From Kerstersia sp052103615 (GTDB lineage Bacteria > Pseudomonadota > Gammaproteobacteria > Burkholderiales > Burkholderiaceae_B): a stretch of DNA of 36,510 bases. Below are positions 7,958 to 14,766 of this stretch, in pieces. Under the pieces are notes generated by a model, which saw only the letters and a program-made list of their open reading frames with translations, was not told the DNA's origin and ran no database searches. Position numbers and translations under genes: made by a program. Within the stretch, counting starts at the first letter, position 1; every line of letters starts with the position of its first letter. The stretch covers positions 1 to 36,510 of the forward strand of contig NZ_JBQEKA010000027.1 of NCBI RefSeq assembly GCF_052103615.1, given 5' to 3'.

Positions 7958-8656
7958 ATGGTTGATTATGTGATCGCGCCACCGGCCGTGGCCACCTTGC
8001 CTGTGGCGGGCGAAACCGGGCGCTTCCCGGTGCGCAGGATTTACTGTGTGGGCCGCAACTATGCGGCCCATGCGCGTGAAATGGGCTTTACCGGCAGGGA
8101 AGATCCTTTCTTTTTCTGCAAGCCGGGCGATTCCTTGCTGGCCGTGCCGGCGGGCAGCGTTGGCGAAATGGTTTATCCGCCGCAAAGCCGCCATGTCGAT
8201 CATGAAATTGAACTGGTACTGGCCTTGGGGCGCGGCGGCCGCGATATTCCGGCGGAGCAGGCCCTGGATTATGTTTGGGGCTATGCCTTGGGCCTGGACA
8301 TGACGCGGCGCGATTTGCAATCGCAGGCCAAGGAAGTCGGCCGTCCGTGGGAGTTGGGCAAAACCTTTGAACACAGCGCCACTGTCGGTTCATTGCATCG
8401 CCGCAGCGCCGTCGGCGACCTTGAAAAAGGCGCCATCTGGCTGGACGTGAACGGCAAGCGCCGCCAGTCCGGCGACCTGTCGCAACGCATCTGGACGCCT
8501 GCGGAAACCATCGCTTTTCTGTCGCGTTATTTCACGCTGGAAGCCGGGGATCTGATCTTCACCGGCACGCCGGAAGGCGTGGGCCGGGTGGAGCGCGGCG
8601 ATTTGCTGTTGGGCCACGTGGATGGCCTGGCAGACCTGGAAGTCCGCGTCGTCTGA
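7958..8656 (+). CDS. Fumarylacetoacetate hydrolase family protein (acylpyruvase-like)
   Basis: The 232-residue protein is a short FAH-fold enzyme. It has RIYCVGRNYAAHAREMG at residues 27-43, DHEIELVLAL at 81-90 (metal ligands Glu83 and Glu85), GLDMTRRDLQ with Asp114 as third ligand, GRPWELGKTFEHSA, and FTGTPEGVGRV near the C-terminus. Family members hydrolyse or decarboxylate 2,4-dioxo acids such as acylpyruvates or oxaloacetate with Mg2+ or Mn2+. The exact substrate cannot be read from sequence. It lies 72 nt after the MocR gene with its own GGGAG ribosome site and a TAGAAT -10-like box at 7931-7936, so it may be co-transcribed or independent. Its link to the HMG-CoA pathway is not evident. 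Confidence 0.9.
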   Translation: MVDYVIAPPAVATLPVAGETGRFPVRRIYCVGRNYAAHAREMGFTGREDPFFFCKPGDSLLAVPAGSVGEMVYPPQSRHVDHEIELVLALGRGGRDIPAEQALDYVWGYALGLDMTRRDLQSQAKEVGRPWELGKTFEHSATVGSLHRRSAVGDLEKGAIWLDVNGKRRQSGDLSQRIWTPAETIAFLSRYFTLEAGDLIFTGTPEGVGRVERGDLLLGHVDGLADLEVRVV

Positions 8657-8818
8657 TGCGCTTTTGGGGGCTGCTGTCATCGCGGTGCGGCAAGCATCTC
8701 GATGGCGGCGAGTCTGCCCAGGACGGTATAGGTAGTAAGAACCGCCGGGCGGAAAGTCCGCCTAGGCTGGCAGTGCGAGTCGGCACAGAATCCTCCTGTC
8801 ATCTACAGGAGGATGGAC
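8657..8818 (+). promoter_or_regulatory. Structured leader of the pilin gene with Shine-Dalgarno-sequestering hairpin
   Basis: This non-coding leader has two perfect hairpins. The first is GGCGGA-AAG-TCCGCC at 8748-8762. The second is a 10-bp stem, ATCCTCCTGT (8790-8799) and ACAGGAGGAT (8805-8814), with a 5-nt loop; it encloses the entire Shine-Dalgarno AGGAGG (8807-8812) of the pilin start at 8819. A TATAGG box at 8727-8732 is a weak -10 candidate. The layout predicts translational control of the pilin, for example thermometer-like melting, a protein or sRNA switch, or ribosome standby. It does not match the GEMM c-di-GMP aptamer as I know it. Confidence 0.6.
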
Positions 8819-9082
8819 ATGCCCAAATTCAGGCAGCTCGGCCAGGCCATGACCGAGTATGTGATTATCGTCGCGCTGGTCGCCGTGGCGGCGATTGCCG
8901 TCTATCAGCTGTTTGGGCAAGTCATCCGTTCCCAGACGGCGGCCATGGCCCGAGAGCTGGCGGGAGAAGACGGCTCAGGCGAGTCTGCGGCGGCGCAACA
9001 GGCGGCTGACAGCGCGGCGGCGCAGGCGGCGGCCCGTTCTCTCAAATCTTTTACCGGCAATGCCGGGCAGGCGGGGCAGTAA
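8819..9082 (+). CDS. flp: Flp-type pilin
   Basis: This is the likely major subunit of a Tad pilus (87 residues). ATG 8819 is chosen over ATG 8813 because the AGGAGG at 8807-8812 sits 6 nt before it and directly abuts the other. The prepilin signature is LGQAMTEYVIIVAL: cleavage is expected after Gly8, giving Gln+1, Glu+5 (Glu13) and Tyr+6 (Tyr14), followed by a hydrophobic helix to about residue 30. Past the helix the protein is Ala/Gln/Gly-rich and longer than minimal Flp pilins. Its stop overlaps the next start by 1 nt (TAATG). No prepilin peptidase gene (tadV/cpaA) lies in the window, so processing must come from elsewhere. Confidence 0.9.
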   Translation: MPKFRQLGQAMTEYVIIVALVAVAAIAVYQLFGQVIRSQTAAMARELAGEDGSGESAAAQQAADSAAAQAAARSLKSFTGNAGQAGQ

Positions 9083-10581
9083 TGCTGCCGCGGCATTTTT
9101 CCCTGGGGGCTTCACGGGCCAGGGCCAGGGGGCAAGCCTTGCCGCTGGGGGTGTTGCTGCTGGCGGTGCTGGCGCTGGCCTGGGCGCAAGGCTACGGCTT
9201 GCGCCAGATTGCCAATGCCAGGGCGCGCCTGGCCCATGTGGCTGACGCCGTGGCATATAGCGGGGCCCAGGCTCAGGCGCGAGGCCTGAATCTGCTGGCC
9301 TGGATCAGCCGCACGCAACTGGCGCATCAGATTGCCATGGGTCATGTGGCAACCCTGGCGGCATGGGCGGATTTCGGCAGCCGGCAGGCTGGGCGGCAGG
9401 CGTTAGGAAACCCGCCGGCTTTTCTGATCGCCAGCCTGTTCGGCGCACGTTATGGCGCAGCCTATCAGGCGGCAGGCCTGTTGGCAGGCGCATCGGCTGG
9501 GTCATCATTGGCAGGGGCGTCATTGGCAGGGTCATTGTCGGCCCCGTCCCAGGGCGGCGGCTGGGCCGCATCGTATGCGCAGCACGACGGCCTGATCCAT
9601 GATGTCCTGGAGCAAGTGCGCGGGCAAACCGCGCATCGTTTGGCTGATAACCGTCAGGCGGTCATGCGCTGGGTGATGCAGCGCAATTTGCTGGGGGATT
9701 ATGCCGGCCTGGCGGGCAGCAGGGCGGCAACGCATGCCAGGCTGAGCCTGCTGGCCGATACCTTGCCAGGCGCAATCAGCAGCCGGCCAGCCAGCGCCGG
9801 GCAGGGCGCGCACGCCTGGCTGACGCAGCGTATCCGCAATACGCCTTTTCTGGCGCCGCGCAATGACACGGCGCGCAATCATTATCTGGTGTCGCCCTAT
9901 TGCCCGCATTTGCGCCACGAGCTGCGGCGTCGCGGCACTACGGCGCTGGATGCGCGGGGGCACTGGCAAGCCCTGGATACCTTGTCGTTCAAGGCTTTGC
10001 GCCGCAACCGCCGGGTGGGCTGCTATTTCCGCCCCTATCCCATGGGCTGGGCGTGGGCCGCCCAGGCGGGCCAGCGGCCAGGCGCGGCGCATGTGCCGGA
10101 TGCCCCGGCGCATTTTGGCGATGAAGCATTCTGGCGCTGGTTGCAGGACCATACGGATTGGCCGCTGCTGGGCGAGCGGGACAATCCGCTGGCGACATCC
10201 TATGCGGTGGCCGCGCCTGTCACGTTGCGGGGGCGCGGATTGACCCCCGATGTTGCCATTCAGACCGACCCGAGCGGCCGTCTGTCATTTTCCATTGGAT
10301 TGGCCGTGCCCGCGCATACCTTGCTGACCACGAATGCGGCCAGCCGTGTGGCGATGGCAGGCCAGTGGCGGTTCACGGGCTTGTCTGACGGGGATTGGCT
10401 GCGTGTGGGCAGCGCGGCAATGGTGGAGTATGTCCGGCCTCATGATAAGACACCATATGGCAAGACCACCTATGGACAAACAGCCGCGCCGCTCGAAGCG
10501 GCCAATCTGTATTTGCCTTATTGGCAGGCGCGGCTGGCGCCTGGCGGCGCCGATATCCTCGTCCCGGAGGCGCGGCCATGA
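9082..10581 (+). CDS. TadG-like pilus assembly protein (putative Flp pilus-assembly TadE/G-like)
   Basis: The 499-residue protein begins with a short basic segment and a single membrane helix (GQALPLGVLLLAVLALAWA, residues 17-35). The heptad-like RQIANARARLAHVADAVAYS follows; this is the usual N-terminal layout of TadE/TadG-like proteins. The rest is periplasmic, Ala/Arg-rich and not otherwise recognisable. No von Willebrand A domain with a MIDAS motif is evident, unlike classical TadG. A Ser/Leu/Ala/Gly repeat (SLAGASLAGSL) near residue 145 is encoded by short DNA repeats around 9505-9540. It lies between flp and the TadE-like gene, overlapping both neighbours by 1-4 nt. Confidence 0.75.
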   Translation: MLPRHFSLGASRARARGQALPLGVLLLAVLALAWAQGYGLRQIANARARLAHVADAVAYSGAQAQARGLNLLAWISRTQLAHQIAMGHVATLAAWADFGSRQAGRQALGNPPAFLIASLFGARYGAAYQAAGLLAGASAGSSLAGASLAGSLSAPSQGGGWAASYAQHDGLIHDVLEQVRGQTAHRLADNRQAVMRWVMQRNLLGDYAGLAGSRAATHARLSLLADTLPGAISSRPASAGQGAHAWLTQRIRNTPFLAPRNDTARNHYLVSPYCPHLRHELRRRGTTALDARGHWQALDTLSFKALRRNRRVGCYFRPYPMGWAWAAQAGQRPGAAHVPDAPAHFGDEAFWRWLQDHTDWPLLGERDNPLATSYAVAAPVTLRGRGLTPDVAIQTDPSGRLSFSIGLAVPAHTLLTTNAASRVAMAGQWRFTGLSDGDWLRVGSAAMVEYVRPHDKTPYGKTTYGQTAAPLEAANLYLPYWQARLAPGGADILVPEARP

Positions 10582-11294
10582 TGACGGTCAGGCATCAGCC
10601 ATACGCGCAGCCGGGCGCATCGCGGCAATCCGGGCAGGCCTTGCTGGAATGCCTGCTGGTCGGAGCATTGTTGATGCTGCTCTGGCTGGCGGGGCAATGG
10701 CTGGGGCAAGCACAGCGCCGGGTGGCCCAGGCGGGGCTGGAAGCGCGCCGGGTGGTATTCCAGCAGGCTGCTGGCTGGCCCGCGGAACCAGCGCATGACG
10801 ATACGGCGTACCGGCATGAGTATGGGCATGGGCAGGCGGATGGCAGATTCGCGTTGCCCTCTTATGAGACGTCTGTGCTGGAACGCTTGCAGGCCGGGGG
10901 GCCAGACCCTTTGGCGGGCGCATTGCGGGAGGATTTTGGCGCGCAGGCGGGCATGCTGGCGGCGCGTGTGCAGGTACCGGCGCCGCCGGTGCCGCGGGTA
11001 TTGGCTGCTTCGTCCTGGCCTGTGCGTTTGCCTGGCGCGCTGGTGCTTTTGGGCGGGCAGGGAACTGGCAGTGCCAGCGGCGCAGGCGACCTGGCGGTGC
11101 AGCAGCGTATCGCCCGTGCCGAAACGGCCTGGCTGCCGGCTGCCAGGCGTGCCCTGGCCCAGGCGGCGCGCCTGGATCGCGTGATGCGCCGGGTAGATGC
11201 GCCATGGCGGCCAGGGCACGAGGCATCAGCCTGGCTGGAAAGCTGGGCGGGCGCCGTGCCGCCGGCAGGACAGCCAGCGCGGGAGCAGCCATGA
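10578..11294 (+). CDS. TadE-like pseudopilin
   Basis: ATG 10578 is chosen because it overlaps the upstream stop as ATGA. The 238-residue product has a pseudopilin N-terminus, RQSGQALLECLLVGALLML: possible cleavage after Gly19 with Glu24 at +5, then one membrane helix to about residue 42. TadE/TadF minor pseudopilins carry this type of signal and are processed by the same peptidase as Flp. The remainder is an Ala/Gln/Arg-rich periplasmic domain, larger than typical TadE (about 150-200 residues). It overlaps the next gene by ATGA at 11291. Confidence 0.75.
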   Translation: MMTVRHQPYAQPGASRQSGQALLECLLVGALLMLLWLAGQWLGQAQRRVAQAGLEARRVVFQQAAGWPAEPAHDDTAYRHEYGHGQADGRFALPSYETSVLERLQAGGPDPLAGALREDFGAQAGMLAARVQVPAPPVPRVLAASSWPVRLPGALVLLGGQGTGSASGAGDLAVQQRIARAETAWLPAARRALAQAARLDRVMRRVDAPWRPGHEASAWLESWAGAVPPAGQPAREQP

Positions 11295-12322
11295 CGGATG
11301 CTCGGCATCACGCGCCAATGGCGCGCGCCCGCCGCGCCGGACACACAGGCAGAATCGGGCCAAGCAGAAGCGCCGGACGGGACGGATGCGGCAGATGTGA
11401 CGGATGCGGTAGATGCGAGGGGCGGCAGCCTATGCGGCGGGCAGCGGCGTTCTGCCTGATGCTGGCGGGGCTGGCGCTGTCCCTGTGCAGCCAAGCCTTG
11501 CCGGGCCAACTGCCCAGCGGCGCCGATTTTGCCACGGCGGCGGCTGCGGCCTCTGTGCGGCCCCTGGCCGGAAGCCATATCGGGCCGGGCTTCACCGATT
11601 TCCCATGGCCTGCCGGTGTGCGCTGGCAACACGTGTTGCATGGCACACGCTGGCAATCCTGCCCGCTGGATGCCGTGCTGTTTAGCAGTCCGGATGCTCC
11701 CAAAGTTTTGGCCCACCGCCTGTCGCTTGCCCTGCCAGCGCGGCCAGCGCTCTTGCTGGAGCCCGACACCTTGCGTTTGCACTGGTATGAGGCGGGCAGG
11801 CATTGGGTGCTGAGTCTGGCCGCGACAGCAAAGGGGGGCAGCGCCGGCAGCTTGTCTGTGCTGAACCTGACGACGTGTGGTGGCCGGTCTGGCGCGAACG
11901 TGCCGGTGGCGGCGGGCGGCCGTCAGTCTGACGAGCGCCAGCATCGCGCCCTCTCCGCTGCGGCGCAGGGAGATGAGACGAACAGCGGGAATGGGGCCAA
12001 TCAGGCGAATGGGATAAACGAGGCGCCTGCCGAAAGCGAGGCGAACGGGACGGAAGTGACGGTGCTGGCCATAGAGGATGCGCTGGAGGGCCGTCAGGTG
12101 CGTCAGCGTTTGTTCCTGCATGCGGACGCCCCCGAAGCGGTCCGGCAGCGCTGGACGCGGCGGTTGGCAAGCGCTGGGTGGCAGCCGCTGCCGGGTGCCG
12201 CGGGGCCTGGCGGCCAGGCACCGCTTGACTGGTATCGGGAAGGGCAGCGTCTGCAATTGGCTTTGCTGCCCTGGGCGCAAGGCACGGCGGTCTGGATGCT
12301 TGATGAAGGGAGGGGGCCATGA
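11291..12322 (+). CDS. Unknown exported protein of the Tad operon
   Basis: I do not recognise this family. The coupled start is ATG 11291 (ATGA overlap, 343 residues), but ATG 11432 starts an obvious signal peptide (MRRAAAFCLMLAGLALSLCS, then an A-L-P-G-Q cleavage region) and gives 296 residues; either may be used. The 47 residues between the two starts are Arg/Gly/Cys-rich and partly encoded by an 18-bp duplicated unit (GACGGATGCGG-CAGATGT-like) around 11382-11417, so they may be a non-conserved extension. The mature part has two Trp-containing modules, FTDFPWPAGVRWQHVLHG and RLASAGWQPLPG...LDWYREG, joined by a low-complexity linker. Position before cpaB suggests a periplasmic or outer-membrane assembly factor. 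Confidence 0.65.
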   Translation: MTDARHHAPMARARRAGHTGRIGPSRSAGRDGCGRCDGCGRCEGRQPMRRAAAFCLMLAGLALSLCSQALPGQLPSGADFATAAAAASVRPLAGSHIGPGFTDFPWPAGVRWQHVLHGTRWQSCPLDAVLFSSPDAPKVLAHRLSLALPARPALLLEPDTLRLHWYEAGRHWVLSLAATAKGGSAGSLSVLNLTTCGGRSGANVPVAAGGRQSDERQHRALSAAAQGDETNSGNGANQANGINEAPAESEANGTEVTVLAIEDALEGRQVRQRLFLHADAPEAVRQRWTRRLASAGWQPLPGAAGPGGQAPLDWYREGQRLQLALLPWAQGTAVWMLDEGRGP

Positions 12323-13206
12323 GTCACCTCAAGGATTTCAAGATCATGCCTGATGCGAATGTCAGGGCCAGTCTTGCGGCGGAGTGGGCACGCTGGCGGC
12401 CGGCGCGTATCTGGCTGCTGGCTTTGTCGGCGGCGGCTTGCGCCGCGTGGGCGGCCCAGCGCTATCTGGCGGAACAGACCGAGCAGCTGCGGCTGGCCGG
12501 GCAGGGCGTCATGGTGGAACGCCTGGTGGCGGCTCAGCGCCTGGACGCGGGCATGACATTGCAACTGCCGCAATTGGCTTTGCGTCAGGTGCCCGAGGAT
12601 TGGGCGGGCAGCCATGGGTTGCGGGCTGGAGACGCGGCGCGGGCGGCGGGCATGCGTCTGCGCTGGGGGCTGGCAGCGGGTGAAGTTTTGACGGATATGC
12701 ATTTGGCCGAACCGCAGGCGGTGCGTTTGTCTGAGCGCCTGGGGCTTGGCCGTCGGGCGCTGACGATAGGCGTGACTCAGGCCAGCACGCAATCCGGCCT
12801 GGTGCAGCCTGGCGATCGTATCGACCTGTTTGTGGCCATGCCCAGACAGGGGCGCCGCGCTACGACGTCGCTGCTGCAGGACGTCGTGGTGTTGGCGACA
12901 GGCGCTGAGATGGAAGGCATGCCGGACAGCGATGGCGGCGCGCGCGCTTACCGGACGGTCACGCTGGATGTATCGCAGGACGATGCCTTGCTGCTGCTGG
13001 CGGCGCGTCAGGAGGGCGAGATGGTGGCGATTCTGAGGGCCTCGGGCGACAGCGGCGCCGGACAGCTGCGCCGCAGCGTGTCGTTGGATCAATTGCTGGG
13101 CGTGGCGCCGCCGCCTGCGCCAGCCGAACCGGTGGTGCTGTACGGCAATCGACAGACCTTGCATGTGCCGCCGCTCAATGCTCAGGCAGCCGGAGAATGG
13201 GATTGA
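12319..13206 (+). CDS. cpaB: Flp pilus assembly protein CpaB/RcpC
   Basis: The 295-residue protein has a cytoplasmic N-terminus, one membrane helix (about residues 30-46) and a SAF domain (VERLVAAQRLDAGMTLQLPQ through GLAAGEVLTDMHL, residues 65-130). The RcpC/CpaB domain follows, starting at GRRALTIGVTQASTQSGLVQ and continuing into PGDRIDLFVAM. CpaB-family proteins sit in the periplasm with the secretin and are thought to aid its assembly or gating. Start ATG 12319 overlaps the previous stop (ATGA); its end overlaps the secretin start by 10 nt. Confidence 0.92.
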   Translation: MSHLKDFKIMPDANVRASLAAEWARWRPARIWLLALSAAACAAWAAQRYLAEQTEQLRLAGQGVMVERLVAAQRLDAGMTLQLPQLALRQVPEDWAGSHGLRAGDAARAAGMRLRWGLAAGEVLTDMHLAEPQAVRLSERLGLGRRALTIGVTQASTQSGLVQPGDRIDLFVAMPRQGRRATTSLLQDVVVLATGAEMEGMPDSDGGARAYRTVTLDVSQDDALLLLAARQEGEMVAILRASGDSGAGQLRRSVSLDQLLGVAPPPAPAEPVVLYGNRQTLHVPPLNAQAAGEWD

Positions 13207-14759
13207 AGCATCAGCAGAGGGGCAAGCGGGGGCCATGGCCGGGCATGCCAGGCATGTGGGACATGCGGGGCATGAGAAGCCGATGGGGTATGCGGGTGCT
13301 GATGGCTGCGCTGGCCAGTTTGAGCCTGGGCTGGGTGCCGGGGGCAACGCTGGCCGCAGGGGCCGCTGGTGACGTTAGTGACGTTGGTGCTGCTGGGGCG
13401 GCTGGCGGTGCGGCGCCGGCGCGGGCGGAAGCGGGGCCAGGTTTGCTGCGCCTGGAGGCGGGGCAAACGCATGTGCTGGATGTGCCTGGCCTGGGGCGGG
13501 TTGCCGTGGGGGATGGCGGTATTGTGCAGGCGGTGGCGGCCGATGGCCGCGAGGTGCTCATCTTTGCGCGCCGTCAGGGGCGGACGACCCTGCATGTCTG
13601 GACACGCACCGGGGACCGCCAGGCCTATGACATCGAAGTCGGCGCGTCGGGGGCGCAGCGCATGCAGGAGGAAGTGGCCGCCTTGCTGGCACGCATCCCG
13701 AATGCGCGCAGCAGCCGGGTCGGGGATCGCTTGCTGATCGAAGGTGAGGATTTGTCGGATGCCGATCAGGAGCGCATCAGCGCCCTGGCGCAACGCTACC
13801 CGGACTTGCTGGATTTCACCGGGCAGGTCGGGTGGGACCGCATGGTGCTGCTGGATGTGCAGGTGATCGAGGTGCCGCGTTCCGAGTTGCTGGAATATGG
13901 CATCCGCTGGGATGGTAGCACCCAGGGCGGATTTGTCGGCGGCATGGCCTGGGATATGGCGGGCGGCGCTGGGCTGGCCACCCGTCCGGGCAGCGAGCTG
14001 CCGCTTGATCTGCCCTTGCCCATGCGTTCGGCGCAGTCGTACTTCGGCCTGAATGCCATGCTGGCTTCGCGCATCCATGCACTGGCGCAGCAGGGTGATG
14101 CGGTCATGCTGGCGCAGCCGCAACTGCTGGCCCGCAGCGGCGCCACGGCGAGTTTTCTGGCAGGCGGCGAAGTGCCGTACGTCACGGTGGATGCCAACGG
14201 CAATTCCAGCACGATCTTCAAGCCTTATGGCGTATCCCTGGCAATCACGCCCAGAGTTGAGCGCAATGGCGCCGTACGGTCGCGCATTGAAGTGGAAGTC
14301 AGCGCGGTGGATGCCAGCGTGTCTGCCAATGGCGGGCCAGCCATGAAAACACGGCGTGCCGCCACGGAATTCAACGTGCGTTCCGGCCAGACGCTGGTGC
14401 TGGGCGGTTTCATTTCACGCGAGCAGCTGCGCGACCGGGATGCTTTGCCGGGGCTGGGCAGCCTGCCGGTGATAGGTGCCTTGTTCGGGTCGCGGCGTTT
14501 TCAGCAGCGTGAAACGGAGCTGGCGATTCTGGTGACGCCTGTCGTGGTGTCCCAGGATGATCCCGGCCTGCAGCGCCGGGCCCATGCTGCCAGGCAGGCG
14601 CTTGCCAGCGCCTTCCCGGATGAACCGGGCATCAATGTGCCTATTTTGCCCAACGTGCCTGAAGGCAAGGCCTGGAATCCATACGCCGGCGCGGGTTCGC
14701 AATGGCAGGACAACGAAGCGGCGCCTGCGGCGGGCAATGTCTATGACTTTGACGAGTGA
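13197..14759 (+). CDS. cpaC: Flp pilus secretin CpaC/RcpA
   Basis: This is the outer-membrane channel of the Tad machine, up to 520 residues. An N-terminal pilus-assembly domain (about residues 85-150, GQTHVLDVPGLGRVAVGDGG) is followed by a BON-like segment and the secretin core. The core runs from MVLLDVQVIEVPRSELLEYG to the hallmark FNVRSGQTLVLGGFISRE and PGLGSLPVIGALFGS, ending with ELAILVTPVVV. The start is uncertain: ATG 13197 has no well-placed ribosome site, while ATG 13272 (with GCGGGG upstream) or ATG 13290 begin close to the signal peptide MRVLMAALASLSLGWVPGAT. The stretch between them is made of near-repeated GGCATG units encoding Met/Gly. It overlaps cpaB. Confidence 0.93.
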   Translation: MGLKHQQRGKRGPWPGMPGMWDMRGMRSRWGMRVLMAALASLSLGWVPGATLAAGAAGDVSDVGAAGAAGGAAPARAEAGPGLLRLEAGQTHVLDVPGLGRVAVGDGGIVQAVAADGREVLIFARRQGRTTLHVWTRTGDRQAYDIEVGASGAQRMQEEVAALLARIPNARSSRVGDRLLIEGEDLSDADQERISALAQRYPDLLDFTGQVGWDRMVLLDVQVIEVPRSELLEYGIRWDGSTQGGFVGGMAWDMAGGAGLATRPGSELPLDLPLPMRSAQSYFGLNAMLASRIHALAQQGDAVMLAQPQLLARSGATASFLAGGEVPYVTVDANGNSSTIFKPYGVSLAITPRVERNGAVRSRIEVEVSAVDASVSANGGPAMKTRRAATEFNVRSGQTLVLGGFISREQLRDRDALPGLGSLPVIGALFGSRRFQQRETELAILVTPVVVSQDDPGLQRRAHAARQALASAFPDEPGINVPILPNVPEGKAWNPYAGAGSQWQDNEAAPAAGNVYDFDE

Positions 14760-14766
14760 GCGAGGC

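Noticed and set aside
6614..8374. Long open frame on the minus strand opposite the MocR gene
   Set aside because: It is a codon-bias shadow: the plus-strand protein has full MocR motifs, while the antisense translation is His/Gln/Arg-rich with no recognisable domain. The same applies to the frame at 25-1263 opposite the permease.
8701..8790. GEMM/c-di-GMP riboswitch upstream of the pilin gene
   Set aside because: A GGTAGTAAG stretch is loosely similar, but the conserved ACGCACAGGGCAAACC and GGACGCAAAGCC elements are absent.
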